Below, piece by piece: positions 26,222-35,560 of a stretch of DNA of 64,000 bases. This stretch comes from Pseudomonadota bacterium (lineage in GTDB: Bacteria; Pseudomonadota; Alphaproteobacteria; UBA2136; JAPKEQ01), in assembly GCA_036141575.1 (NCBI GenBank), contig JAYZXF010000006.1, positions 62,001-126,000 of the forward strand, given 5' to 3'. How positions within the stretch are numbered: the stretch's first letter is position 1; the number at the start of each line of letters is the position of its first letter. The translations under genes and the position numbers were made by a program. Below the pieces are notes generated by a model that saw nothing but the letters and a program-made list of their open reading frames with translations, was not told the DNA's origin and searched no databases.

Positions 26222-26977
26222 ATGCGTTTAAACGTATATTTACAAAAAGCAGGTGTAGGTTCTCGCCGTGAGGCAGAGCGCCTCGTTGCAGATGAACGTG
26301 TAACCATTAACGGGCGTATCGCCACGGCGACAACGCCTGTTGGTGAAAAAGATGTTATCGAAGTTGATGGTAAGAAGGTAACGCCAAAGCATAAACCTTT
26401 GCCACGCCTCTTTCGTCTCTACAAACCCCTCGACTTTCTCGTGACCAATGTAGACCCACAAGGCCGAGCAACCATTTATGACCTACCAGTCCTAAACCCA
26501 CCAATTTGGCCAAAAGACATGCCACGTATCATGTCGGTTGGACGTTTGGACGTAAACAGTGAGGGTCTCCTGCTTCTTTCTACAGATGGCCCCCTTGCAC
26601 AAGCACTTATGAGCCCTGAAACAGGCATGGAACGTGTCTACCGTATTCGTGTGCATGGTCGCCTGACAGATAAGCAAATTGAAAAGATCGAACGCGGTGT
26701 TAAAGTGCGTGGTGTTGAATACCGCGGCGCTAAAATTCGCATGGAAAAACAACCATCAGGTAAAAACACGTGGTACCAAATTACGCTGACTGAGGGTAAA
26801 AACCGTGAGGTTCGTAAAATGATGGAACACTTCGGTTGCGTGGTCAACCGTCTGATTCGTATTCAGTATGGCCCGTACCACCTTAAACCACTCACACGCG
26901 GTAGTATCCATGAAGTGCCGCGCCACCAAGTGGAAAAGCTCATTAAACAACTGCGCAAGAAGGGTTATGATCTGTGA
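26222..26977 (+). CDS. rluB: Ribosomal large-subunit pseudouridine synthase, RsuA/RluB family
   Basis: 251 residues. N-terminal S4 RNA-binding domain (1-60; LQKAGVGSRREAERLV). Catalytic domain with VGRLDVNSEGLLLL, whose Asp is the nucleophile, and NREVRKMMEHF. It converts uridine to pseudouridine in 23S rRNA (position 2605 in E. coli for RluB). RluB is preferred over RsuA or RluE by the overall pattern, with moderate certainty. The stop overlaps the GTG start of zapE. Confidence 0.9.
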   Translation: MRLNVYLQKAGVGSRREAERLVADERVTINGRIATATTPVGEKDVIEVDGKKVTPKHKPLPRLFRLYKPLDFLVTNVDPQGRATIYDLPVLNPPIWPKDMPRIMSVGRLDVNSEGLLLLSTDGPLAQALMSPETGMERVYRIRVHGRLTDKQIEKIERGVKVRGVEYRGAKIRMEKQPSGKNTWYQITLTEGKNREVRKMMEHFGCVVNRLIRIQYGPYHLKPLTRGSIHEVPRHQVEKLIKQLRKKGYDL

Positions 26978-28032
26978 GTTCACCTTCTGCACTCTACAGT
27001 GCCAGAGACCTAACCCCAGATGAGATTCAACAGGGCTTTTTGCCTGCGCTTGATACCTTTTGCACCGCTTTCAACAACACAGAACTCGCCTTTGTAGAAC
27101 ACAAGGGCATTCATGTTTGGCGTACAGCTGATGGTGACACACCAGACCTCAAAGGCCTTTACATGTTTGGTACGGTCGGCCGTGGTAAATCTATGCTGAT
27201 GCAGGACGTATTTGATAGCATCACCACAGCTAAAAAGCGCCGTGTGCACTTCCACTCTTTCATGGAAGAACTTCATACCCGCATGCATGACCTCACCCCT
27301 CCAGCAGGTGTAGACCGCATGCACTTTATGGCCAGTGAAATTGCGGCAGGTTGCAGGCTTCTTTGTTTTGATGAATTCTTCATTACCAACATCGCTGATG
27401 GCATGATGCTTGGGCGCTTGATTGACGCGCTTTTCCACTGCGGTGTCACGCTTTGTGCCACAAGTAACTGGGGCATTGAGAACCTTTTCCAAGACGGTCA
27501 TAACCGCAGCCATATTATGCCCTTTATGAAAAGCCTTCTGGCCAACATGGACGTCCTAGACCTTGGGGCTGGCACAGATTACCGCAAAGAAGATGGCGCA
27601 GCGCTTATTGATACCGATTTTAACGACGCATTTAAGACCCTCACAGGCGTAGATGCTGAGCAGACCCCATTTGAACTTGGGTACTTCACACTTCAGGCAA
27701 AAGGCGTACACTCACAAGCACTCTGGGCTGACTTTTCAGAACTTTGTGAACACGCGCTTGGCCGTGCAGAATATTTAGAGCTTGTGTCTAAGCACAGTCA
27801 TTTGCTGGTTGATAACATTCCAGAGCTTAACGTTTCTAAAACTGAAGCCATTATGCGTTTTATTGTGATGGTGGATATCGCTTATGAATCAGGCGTCCCC
27901 ATCCTCCTCTCAAGCGAACATGACATTGACACGATCTGCACCGCGCCAGATGCAGCCTTTGCCTTTGAGCGCACACTTTCACGTATTTATGAGTTGAATC
28001 ATGCCCACAGCAAACGCCTCAAAAGTGCATAA
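26974..28032 (+). CDS. zapE: Cell-division ATPase ZapE (AFG1 family)
   Basis: 352 residues, GTG start overlapping the rluB stop (GTGA). Walker A GTVGRGKSMLM near residue 65, Walker B LLCFDEF near 128, then a sensor Asn region (CATSNW) and the C-terminal FEELCE-type segment typical of AFG1/ZapE. The family acts at the constricting Z-ring in proteobacteria and in mitochondrial protein quality control in eukaryotes. In many alphaproteobacteria it is near TCA genes; here it is coupled to an rRNA modification gene. Confidence 0.93.
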   Translation: MSSPSALYSARDLTPDEIQQGFLPALDTFCTAFNNTELAFVEHKGIHVWRTADGDTPDLKGLYMFGTVGRGKSMLMQDVFDSITTAKKRRVHFHSFMEELHTRMHDLTPPAGVDRMHFMASEIAAGCRLLCFDEFFITNIADGMMLGRLIDALFHCGVTLCATSNWGIENLFQDGHNRSHIMPFMKSLLANMDVLDLGAGTDYRKEDGAALIDTDFNDAFKTLTGVDAEQTPFELGYFTLQAKGVHSQALWADFSELCEHALGRAEYLELVSKHSHLLVDNIPELNVSKTEAIMRFIVMVDIAYESGVPILLSSEHDIDTICTAPDAAFAFERTLSRIYELNHAHSKRLKSA

Positions 28033-28145
28033 TTACAACAAACTGTGCTTTTAGCTACACAGTTAGTTATTTAAGAGATATTTTTTGGCTGGCTGATATA
28101 AGATTCTGTGGCATCATGGGGTTTAGGAATTTAGGGAGAGATTTT

Positions 28146-28838
28146 ATGAAAAAATCAATTTTGGCACTCAGCGTGCTGAGCACAGCATTTAGTTTTTCTG
28201 CACATGCAGGCTCAGACCCACTTGAGGGCATGAACCGCAAGATTTTTGCATTCAACCACATGCTGGATACAGCCATTATTTCACCAATTGTAAAAGGCTA
28301 TCAGTTTGTTACACCTGACTTTGCTGAAAAGGGTGTAAGAAACTTCTTCGATAACCTTTACACACCTACGGTGATTATCAACCAAGTGCTACAAGGGAAG
28401 CCTAAAGAGGCTCTACAGAGCACTGGTCGCTTTGCAATGAACTCAACAATTGGTATTGGTGGACTTTTTGATGTTGCGACAGATGGTGGCATGCCCAAAT
28501 ACCAAGAAGACTTCGGTCAAACACTCGGTGCATGGGGCGTTGGCTCAGGCCCATACCTTGTTCTACCAGTCTTTGGTCCTTCTTCTGTACGTGATGGTGT
28601 TGGCCGCTTTGCTGACCGTTACACGAACCCAATCACGTACATCCAAGATAACGATGATAAGAACCGTATGTTTGCTCTTTCTGTTATCGACGCTCGCACA
28701 CGTTACCAAGGTATGGAAACGTTTGTAACAGGCGAAAAATACGAGTTTATGCGTGATGCTTACTTGCAACGTCGTGAATATCTTGTTAAAGATGCTGAGA
28801 TGGGTTCGGATGATCCGTTCCTTGATGATATTGAATAG
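28146..28838 (+). CDS. mlaA: Outer-membrane lipid transport protein MlaA (VacJ)
   Basis: 230 residues from ATG at 28146 (MKKSILALSVLSTAFSF...); AGGGAGAG lies 8 bases upstream, while the ATG 30 bases earlier would spoil the signal peptide. Mature part: DPLEGMNRKIFAFNHMLD (family opening), NFFDNLYTPTVIINQVLQG, EDFGQTLGAWGVGSGPYLVLPVFGPS. No lipobox Cys is visible, so a plain signal peptide is likely. MlaA removes phospholipid from the outer leaflet of the outer membrane and passes it to MlaC. First gene of mlaA-RND-mlaC. Confidence 0.95.
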   Translation: MKKSILALSVLSTAFSFSAHAGSDPLEGMNRKIFAFNHMLDTAIISPIVKGYQFVTPDFAEKGVRNFFDNLYTPTVIINQVLQGKPKEALQSTGRFAMNSTIGIGGLFDVATDGGMPKYQEDFGQTLGAWGVGSGPYLVLPVFGPSSVRDGVGRFADRYTNPITYIQDNDDKNRMFALSVIDARTRYQGMETFVTGEKYEFMRDAYLQRREYLVKDAEMGSDDPFLDDIE

Positions 28839-28876
28839 GTTACGCAACTTTTTAATAACTTACCCAGGAGTTCTAA

Positions 28877-31363
28877 GTGAACCGCGTTATTGAACACGCT
28901 TCGAGCGCATATATGTGCGCACTGAAACATCCAAAGGCCATTCTTATGGCCCTTTTGGTTTTATTATTTGCTGCGGCACACTTTTCAAAAGACTTCTACT
29001 ACGACGCTTCTGCCGACACATTGGTTGCAGAAGACGATCCAGAACTTGCATACTACCGTGAAATTGTTGAAGAGGTTGGTGATGAAACCGCCCTTATCCT
29101 CACATTTGCACCAAAGAGCGGTACACTGTTTTCTGCGGAATCTGTTGAACTTCTCCAACGCTTTGAACATGACATAGAACAAGTGCCTGGCGTGCATGAA
29201 GTCACAACACTTCTTGATGCCCCCCTCCTAAAAAGCCCGCCTGTTCCTCTCGCTGAAATGGCTACCAACTTCAGAACACTACTTTCTGATGATGTTGACT
29301 TTACAGCAGCGCAAAGCGAACTCACAGCGAGTCCTCTCTTTAGCAATCTCTTAATTAGTGAAGATGGTAAAAGCACTGCCATTCGTGTCCGCTTTGAAGG
29401 TAACCCAGCCCTTGACAAACTGTTTAAAGAGCGCCAAAGCCTCCGACTGAATAAAAATAAAACAGCAGAGCAAGTTGAACACCTAAAAGATGTTGAAGCG
29501 GCTTACCTAGACGTTTATAAGCGCTTCCTTGAGCATCGTGAAGAAGCCATTCAAAACGTTAAAAACGTGCGTGATAGCTATACTGAACATGCTGTGATTT
29601 ATCTTGGTGGCCTACCACTCATCGCATCAGATATGATTAGCTACGTTCAAACAGATATTATGTTCTTTGGAACGGGGACACTCCTACTCATGATGTTCAC
29701 TCTGTTTATGTTTTACCGCAAACTCCGTTGGGTTGTGATCCCAATGGCCATTACAGTTGTCACAGCTATGTTTTCAATTGGTATTCTCGGTGCACTAGAA
29801 AAGCCGGTAACCGTTGTCTCGTCTAACTTTATTTCTATTCTGGTGATTCTGTCTGTATCTATTGCTGTTCACCTGATTAACAAATACCGGGAAACACTGG
29901 AGCAACACCCAGAACTTACAAACCGTGAACTGGTCCATAAAACATTCCAAGATAAATTTGCACCATGCTTCTACACAACACTCACAACAATGGTTGGTTT
30001 TGCCTCTCTTGCAACAAGCACTATTGTTCCAGTAAAAGACTTCGGCCTCATTATGTGCATGGGTGTATGGGTGGCCTTTATTGTGGCATACACACTGATG
30101 CCAGCGATCCTACTTTTACTTCCAAAAGAGAAATTGACAGAAACAACACGTGATAATAACACACCAATGATTCGTTATGCTTACCGTCTTGCGGCTAAGA
30201 AAACGCGTTATGTGCTATGGGGTGTGGTTGTGATTATTCTTGTCACTCTTTTTGGCTTAAACAAACTCAGCCTAGAAAACCGCTTCCTCGACTACTTTGG
30301 TGGCGAAACAGAGATTTACAAAGGCCTCGCCTTTATTGATGAAAACCTTGGCGGTACTGTGCCAATGGACGTGATTGTGAGCTTCCCACCTTACAAGGTT
30401 GAAGAAGTCGATGAAGAAGACGAATTCTTTGATGACTTTGGCGGCGCCGATGAAGCAGATACATACCCAGAACGCTACTGGTTTACACCCGATAAAATCG
30501 ACCGTGTACGTGAAATTGAAGACTACCTTAACTCTCGTCCAGAGATTGGTAAGGTCATCTCTCTTGCAACACTTGAAGTTATGGCCCGCGATTTTAATGG
30601 TGGCCAACCTCTTGGCGCGGTTGAAATGGTTGCAGTTCTTGGCTCAGCGCCAAAAGAGCTCCGCAACGATTTCATTGCCCCTTATGCCTCTCCATTTAAT
30701 GGCTACATGCGCATTTCAACACGCATTAAAGAAACATACGGCAAGTTCTCCCGTGATGAGATGATTCAAGAGATTGAAAGCCACGCCATCAATGAACTTG
30801 GTTTTGATGAAGGCCAAGTACGTATTACAGGCATGAACGTCCTCTTTAATGGCATGTTGAAAAAACTCTTTGAATCACAAGCTTCAACACTTGGCTTTGT
30901 GATTGGTGCAACATTCTTGATGTTCACAATTCTACTACGCTGCTACAAGATGGCACTTATCGGTATCTTCCCGAATGTCATTGCAGCCTTTATGATTCTT
31001 GGTTTTATGGGTCTTGCTGGCATTCCACTGGATATGATGACAATCACCATTGCCTCTATTGTCATTGGTATTGGTGTCGATGATGCGATTCACTATTTGT
31101 ATCACTTTAGAGAAAATCTAGAGAAAAGCCGTGGTGACGTAGACTTTGCTGTCCGTCACAGCCACAGATTTATTGGTCGTGCCCTTTACATGACATCTGT
31201 AACCGTCATGATTGGTTTTTCTATCCTGTGTGCCTCACAATTTGTCCCGACAGTCTACTTTGGGCTTTTAGCAGCGCTTGCAATGGCCTTGGCATTGTTC
31301 GCGAATTTAACTATACTACCAGCACTCCTCATAAGGTTTTATAGAGTATTTAGAAATAGCTAG
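28877..31363 (+). CDS. RND/MMPL-family lipid exporter (HpnN-like)
   Basis: 828 residues from GTG at 28877 (AGGAG 6 bases upstream). One N-terminal helix, a periplasmic loop of about 230 residues, five helices, a second helix and loop (about 440-650, with an acidic patch DEEDEFFDD), then five more helices. The twofold SSD/MMPL pattern is closed by IGIGVDDAIHYLYHFREN, the proton-relay region. HpnN and MmpL proteins move lipids to the outer membrane; here the gene lies between mlaA and mlaC, where the MlaFEDB ABC transporter would be expected. Lipid cargo is inferred from context. Confidence 0.88.
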   Translation: MNRVIEHASSAYMCALKHPKAILMALLVLLFAAAHFSKDFYYDASADTLVAEDDPELAYYREIVEEVGDETALILTFAPKSGTLFSAESVELLQRFEHDIEQVPGVHEVTTLLDAPLLKSPPVPLAEMATNFRTLLSDDVDFTAAQSELTASPLFSNLLISEDGKSTAIRVRFEGNPALDKLFKERQSLRLNKNKTAEQVEHLKDVEAAYLDVYKRFLEHREEAIQNVKNVRDSYTEHAVIYLGGLPLIASDMISYVQTDIMFFGTGTLLLMMFTLFMFYRKLRWVVIPMAITVVTAMFSIGILGALEKPVTVVSSNFISILVILSVSIAVHLINKYRETLEQHPELTNRELVHKTFQDKFAPCFYTTLTTMVGFASLATSTIVPVKDFGLIMCMGVWVAFIVAYTLMPAILLLLPKEKLTETTRDNNTPMIRYAYRLAAKKTRYVLWGVVVIILVTLFGLNKLSLENRFLDYFGGETEIYKGLAFIDENLGGTVPMDVIVSFPPYKVEEVDEEDEFFDDFGGADEADTYPERYWFTPDKIDRVREIEDYLNSRPEIGKVISLATLEVMARDFNGGQPLGAVEMVAVLGSAPKELRNDFIAPYASPFNGYMRISTRIKETYGKFSRDEMIQEIESHAINELGFDEGQVRITGMNVLFNGMLKKLFESQASTLGFVIGATFLMFTILLRCYKMALIGIFPNVIAAFMILGFMGLAGIPLDMMTITIASIVIGIGVDDAIHYLYHFRENLEKSRGDVDFAVRHSHRFIGRALYMTSVTVMIGFSILCASQFVPTVYFGLLAALAMALALFANLTILPALLIRFYRVFRNS

Positions 31364-31376
31364 GCGAGAAACAGAG

Positions 31377-32009
31377 ATGAAAACATATAAAAAACTACTT
31401 CTAACAGCCGTTCTAGGCCTTTCTGTAGGCATGACAGCACTAGAGCTACAAGCACGCGAAAACTCAGCACAAGTGGCTGTAGAGAGTGCGGCTATGGAAA
31501 TGATGGACTTCATCAAGACACAACAAGGTCTCACAGAAGTAGATACGACTCAAATTGAGTCTATGCTGACGCCTATTATCGATTTTAACGGCATTGCAAA
31601 AGCTGTCATGGGTAAACACCGTAAAGTGATGAGTGAAGATCAGAAAACAGCATTCAACCGCGTTTTCAAAGAAACAATGGTCAACCTTTACAGCAAGTCT
31701 CTTACAGAATTTGCCATTACTGCAATTGATGTAAAGCCGATTGAAAACCAAACAAACGAAAAAGCTGCTGCAAGCATGGTTGTTACAGAAGCCTCTGGCA
31801 AAACGTACAACGTGAACTACAGCCTACGTAACATTGATGGCAACTGGATGGTGCGTAACGTCATTCTTGATGGTGTAAACATGGGGCTGACTTACCGTAA
31901 CCAGTTTAACAGCGCCATGACACAGTATGGTGGTGACATCGAAAAAGTGATTGCGAGCTGGAATGTAACAGTAAATGGTAACGGCCACGATGGTGTTGCA
32001 ACGAAGTAA
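31377..32009 (+). CDS. mlaC: Periplasmic phospholipid-binding protein MlaC family
   Basis: 210 residues with a signal peptide (about 1-26). Core features of the Ttg2D/MlaC (HpnM) family: IDFNGIAKAVMGKHRKVM, FKETMVNLYSKSLTEF and YSLRNIDGNWMVRNVILDGVNMGLTYRNQF. The fold holds acyl chains and ferries phospholipid across the periplasm. It starts 13 bases after the RND gene and a terminator follows, so mlaA-RND-mlaC form one operon. HpnM is the alternative name for this family beside HpnN in hopanoid producers. Confidence 0.93.
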   Translation: MKTYKKLLLTAVLGLSVGMTALELQARENSAQVAVESAAMEMMDFIKTQQGLTEVDTTQIESMLTPIIDFNGIAKAVMGKHRKVMSEDQKTAFNRVFKETMVNLYSKSLTEFAITAIDVKPIENQTNEKAAASMVVTEASGKTYNVNYSLRNIDGNWMVRNVILDGVNMGLTYRNQFNSAMTQYGGDIEKVIASWNVTVNGNGHDGVATK

Positions 32010-32031
32010 TTTTACCTACTAAACAGGATAA

Positions 32032-32055
32032 GAAAGCCCCCGACTGGGGGCTTTC
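32032..32055. terminator. Terminator shared by mlaC and the metallophosphoesterase gene
   Basis: GAAAGCCCCC-GACT-GGGGGCTTTC, between convergent genes. T-rich sequence follows on the plus strand; the opposite side is only moderately T-rich. Confidence 0.8.
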
Positions 32056-32064
32056 CTATTTCGT

Positions 32065-33837
32065 TTAAATTGCGACTTCCATCATTTCAGGCGGACAGTC
32101 TTCCAGAAGAACACGAATGCTGTTTTCACTGAAAGCACCATCGATGAGGTTAATCATCTGACGCTGGCTATTCTTGTAAACAATACCGTGGGTATTGAGC
32201 CAGTCACACAGGCCTTTAACGTAACGCTCACGGCCGGTGGATGTACCAACCTGCCATGCGGTGCCGTTAATCACAGGCGTATGTGCGTGTCCAGTAAAGG
32301 TTCGCATCGAAGCACGGGCAAACTGCGCCACACTCCCTTTAGAACCCTTGCTTCCCATATCACCGTGCATATCCATTTTGATCGGATCTGCAGCATCAAG
32401 GGGATGCAAGCTGTCATCGTCACGTTCCAGGAAGATGAAGCGTTTCCGCTCCGCTGCTGTCATGTGCGCAATCATGTAGATCGGCATTGCGCCAAGCTCA
32501 CTATGCGGGTGCTTTTGCTGATATTCTTCAACAATGCGCACCAGCTTACCGTAGGTTTCTGCAACCCGGGCAAACTCCACACGGCTCAGCCATTGCTTAT
32601 AGGACGACAAAGGATCATCGCTATTGAGCCAGCGATCCAACCACTCACAGTGGTTCGATGGAACAACCTTGAACTTCGCTCCAGGTGCCATCTTCATCAT
32701 CCAGCGGTAACGATCCAGAAGCTGTTGCAGCTCGGTCTCCACATCCAGAAGGCCGCGAGCGGCTTTCAGGGACATGATACGTTTGTCCTTTTTGTCATGT
32801 TCACTCACCGAGTGACCATTGAAGCTGTCATGGAGGTGAATCCACTGCGGACGCAGCGTATCTACCACCCCTCCTTTACAGAAGGTCAGCCACAGACAAA
32901 CAGGATCAGTCGCACCGTTGTGAAGGTCAGCCATCACAAGAGAGTCCACTGCGTTTTTCTGCTTCTTGGCGCCCGACGGAGTATAGAACACACCATCAAT
33001 GTCATAAAACTCACCAAATTCGTTGGAGAGGATCTGACGATAATGGAAGGTGCCGTCTTCGTTCACATGGACGTAAACAAAGCCCCAGCAATGACGTTCA
33101 CGCGCAATACGTGCCTTTTTGCTTTCCTTGTAACGATCAGGATAAGTGATCGCACCGGTACAAATCAGAAGCTTGGGCGTACCCACGTTGTCAACAGCAA
33201 CCGCCTTCATGTCCATCTTGGGATGGCCAAAAATTTGGGTTTGCTTGCCGCCAACAGCTTCAAGGCGAGAGAGAGGCTGGTCCAGAGTTGGCTCCAAACG
33301 CTGCGTGTTAATCGCAACCTTATGTGAAAGCTCAACTTCGTCCTGGCGTTCCGCATAAACCACCGTCAGATCTTCATCTTTGGTGATCACGCTGGGCAGC
33401 GCAGTAATCAGCTCGTACTCATTGGTTGCTTTGTTGAGCTTGTAGGTCGTACCATACTGGCTCGGCAACACAACGCATTTTGCACCTTTACGCTTCGCAT
33501 AAACTTTCATGGCCTTCAGGACATGGCGGTTCACACGAGAGCCAAACAGAGCACTGGTCACACAGTAACCACCAGGGCCGCCCAGATGACTGGTGTCATC
33601 TTCATGGGGAATGGCGTACAGGCGTGCTTTACCACGGCTGTGCACCTTCGGCAGGTTTTTGCGCTCAGAGCGATCAACTTTCAGGCGAAAGTCTTCATAA
33701 TCATTCATCCAACGCTTGAGCGTCGCCATCCGGATTTCGTAGTGTTCAGCTACGTCTTCCAGTTCGGGATAAAGACCATGGTTATTCAGGATACTGATAA
33801 ACAGTTCCCATTCTTCACGAATCTTAGGTTTAGCCAT
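32065..33837 (-). CDS. Phage-like metallophosphoesterase with N-terminal helix-turn-helix
   Basis: 590 residues from ATG at 33837, supported by GGAGG 8 bases upstream. Residues about 5-60 look like a helix-turn-helix (LEDVAEHYEIRMATLKRWMN). The calcineurin-type metal motifs appear in order: DLH (about 302), SNHCEW in place of GNH[DE] (about 393), and GHAH (about 515). Such layouts recall phage proteins of the T5 A1 kind, implicated in host DNA destruction, but this likeness is from memory and unproven. G+C is markedly high (about 60% in a counted line) against flanks near 45%, indicating transfer. It is a single gene between mlaC and fliQ, without other phage genes. Confidence 0.7.
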   Translation of the reverse strand: MAKPKIREEWELFISILNNHGLYPELEDVAEHYEIRMATLKRWMNDYEDFRLKVDRSERKNLPKVHSRGKARLYAIPHEDDTSHLGGPGGYCVTSALFGSRVNRHVLKAMKVYAKRKGAKCVVLPSQYGTTYKLNKATNEYELITALPSVITKDEDLTVVYAERQDEVELSHKVAINTQRLEPTLDQPLSRLEAVGGKQTQIFGHPKMDMKAVAVDNVGTPKLLICTGAITYPDRYKESKKARIARERHCWGFVYVHVNEDGTFHYRQILSNEFGEFYDIDGVFYTPSGAKKQKNAVDSLVMADLHNGATDPVCLWLTFCKGGVVDTLRPQWIHLHDSFNGHSVSEHDKKDKRIMSLKAARGLLDVETELQQLLDRYRWMMKMAPGAKFKVVPSNHCEWLDRWLNSDDPLSSYKQWLSRVEFARVAETYGKLVRIVEEYQQKHPHSELGAMPIYMIAHMTAAERKRFIFLERDDDSLHPLDAADPIKMDMHGDMGSKGSKGSVAQFARASMRTFTGHAHTPVINGTAWQVGTSTGRERYVKGLCDWLNTHGIVYKNSQRQMINLIDGAFSENSIRVLLEDCPPEMMEVAI

Positions 33838-33996
33838 TTTGGAATCCTCCATGGCAATGAGAAAAAGAGAATTAAGATAGAAAGTTGGATACAATTTACC
33901 CAATCAAAAAGATCAGATCAAGCGAAATCCCATTTATTTTGAAAACTCTTTTACATAAAACTAACGCCTCAATGGCTTCTATGTTAGTATAGCAGC

Positions 33997-34275
33997 ATGG
34001 AGCCAGAACAAGTCCTTGATGTTGCTAGACTTTCACTTTCAACCTTGATGTATGTGTCAGGGCCTAGCATGATTGTAGCCCTCGTTGTGGGCTTAGTTAT
34101 TGCGTTGTTTCAAGCCCTTACTTCTATTCAGGAAGTAACCCTCACATTTGTACCAAAAATCCTTCTGGTTTTCCTCGCGATTCTTCTAACGCTGCCCTTT
34201 ATGGCAGACCAGCTGAACAGCTTCGCAAATGAGATTTTCTCTATGATTGCAGGCAGCGGCTCTAGCATCTCTTAA
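33997..34275 (+). CDS. fliQ: Flagellar export gate protein FliQ
   Basis: 92 residues with two membrane helices (about 15-42 and 52-76). Diagnostic stretches are PSMIVALVVGLVIALFQALTSIQE and TFVPKILLVFLAI. FliQ forms the export gate helical assembly with FliP and FliR in the flagellar basal body. fliR follows 5 bases after the stop and fliX overlaps that, so the three make an operon; fliP is elsewhere in the window (62930-63706). Confidence 0.97.
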   Translation: MEPEQVLDVARLSLSTLMYVSGPSMIVALVVGLVIALFQALTSIQEVTLTFVPKILLVFLAILLTLPFMADQLNSFANEIFSMIAGSGSSIS

Positions 34276-34280
34276 GCGCT

Positions 34281-35042
34281 ATGGACTTTGTTGATTACAG
34301 CACGTTCCTCGCCTACGGGTTCTTCCTCTGCTTTGTCCGTGTTGCGGCTTGCATTATGGTGTACCCAACACTCAGTGACCAATCTATTAACTTACGCACA
34401 AGGCTCATGCTTGCTCTTGTCCTTGCCGTTACCATTTACCCAATTGTGGCAGAAGGCATGCCCCTTCCCCCAGAAAAAAGCGGGATTCTTGCCATGCACG
34501 TCCTTAAAGAAATGGGAGTTGGTATCCTCATGGCCCTTGCGGCACGCTTTGTGATGGCCGCCGTTTCCCTTGCGGGTGAGCTTATGGGTTTCATGACAGG
34601 TTTTCAGGCTGCCAGCATGTTTGACCCCATTACAGGTGCTAACTCATCAGCCATTGGTGTCTTCCTCTCCCTTGTGGCAGGTGTCCTCCTCTTTGCCTTT
34701 GAGATACACCACATCTTGATAGCAGGATTGGCTCAAAGTTTTAGCGTTATCCCCGTAACTCAAGGGCTTGAGCTTTCAGATAGCCTTGCAGCCATTACAG
34801 CAGCAATTAACAACATGATGAAGATCGGAGTGCAACTGGCAGCTCCTGTCATGGTGATTGGATTTTTAGGATACTGTGTATTTGGTATCTTTAACCGCAT
34901 GATTCCTCAGCTTCATGTCTTTTTCATCTCCCTACCCATTTCTATTGGGGTAGGACTTATCATCCTTGGCATATCCCTTGCAGGCGTGATAACCTTAATA
35001 GGACAAGAATTAGAGAAAAACGCCATTTTATTTGGCGCTTAA
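34281..35042 (+). CDS. fliR: Flagellar export gate protein FliR
   Basis: 253 residues, six or more membrane helices. FAYGFFLCFVRVAACIMVYP opens the protein; FVMAAVSLAGELMGFMTGFQAASMFDP is the conserved central region. FliR completes the FliPQR export gate and contacts FlhB. It follows fliQ directly. The GGDEF and Ala/Gly composition is ordinary for the family and the length is normal (about 255). Confidence 0.96.
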   Translation: MDFVDYSTFLAYGFFLCFVRVAACIMVYPTLSDQSINLRTRLMLALVLAVTIYPIVAEGMPLPPEKSGILAMHVLKEMGVGILMALAARFVMAAVSLAGELMGFMTGFQAASMFDPITGANSSAIGVFLSLVAGVLLFAFEIHHILIAGLAQSFSVIPVTQGLELSDSLAAITAAINNMMKIGVQLAAPVMVIGFLGYCVFGIFNRMIPQLHVFFISLPISIGVGLIILGISLAGVITLIGQELEKNAILFGA

Positions 35043-35067
35043 GTATAAAAAAAGCTATAACAGACGT

Positions 35068-35505
35068 ATGAACATTAAAATTGACGGCAATAAGACGGTT
35101 GGCTCCGTTTCTAAGAAGAAAAAATCGAGCGGCGCGGGCAAAGCCAGTGGCGTAAAATTTGGCCAAATGGTGGATTCTATCCGCGAAGCTGATGCTGTCT
35201 CTGGTGCAGAAGGCGTTGAAGCTATCGAAAGCGCATCTAGCGAAGGTTCTGGTCCTGTTGATCCATACAACATCCCTCAAGATGCTCGTGGCCGAGGGAA
35301 ATACATGCTAGACCGCTTAGAAGACCTTGAGAAGGATATTCTTTCTGGTAACCCAACAGATGCCATTGAAAAGCTCCGTCACGCTCTAGACACAGAAGCT
35401 ATTGACCGTGCAGAACTCTCACCAAAGCTTATTGAGATCCTTGATGAAATTGATATGCGTGCCAGCGTTGAAGTGGCAAAGATGGAAACTGCCAACGAAA
35501 AATAA
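35068..35505 (+). CDS. fliX: Flagellar assembly regulator FliX
   Basis: 145 residues from ATG at 35068 (MNIKIDGNKTVGS). A Ser/Lys/Gly-rich N-terminus is followed by a helical C-half with RGKYMLDRLEDLEKDILSG and LIEILDEIDMRASVEVAK, the FliX signature. In Caulobacter FliX couples completion of the early basal body to activation of sigma-54-dependent genes by FlbD. Its presence supports an alphaproteobacterial host and fits the GG-N10-GC promoters found before other flagellar operons here. Confidence 0.9.
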   Translation: MNIKIDGNKTVGSVSKKKKSSGAGKASGVKFGQMVDSIREADAVSGAEGVEAIESASSEGSGPVDPYNIPQDARGRGKYMLDRLEDLEKDILSGNPTDAIEKLRHALDTEAIDRAELSPKLIEILDEIDMRASVEVAKMETANEK

Positions 35506-35522
35506 ATTTTATAGAACATAAA

Positions 35523-35545
35523 AAAGCTCCCGAGTTGGGAGCTTT
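35523..35545 (+). terminator. Terminator after fliX
   Basis: AAAGCTCCC-GAGTT-GGGAGCTTT with T-run TTTTTATT; 17 bases past the stop. A-run on the other side makes it possibly two-way. Confidence 0.8.
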
Positions 35546-35560
35546 TTATTTGAGAATCTT

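Noticed and set aside
32188-33327. A 379-codon frame antisense to the metallophosphoesterase gene
   Set aside because: Composition is implausible (many His, Arg, Cys), no start signal, and the minus-strand gene has recognisable motifs.
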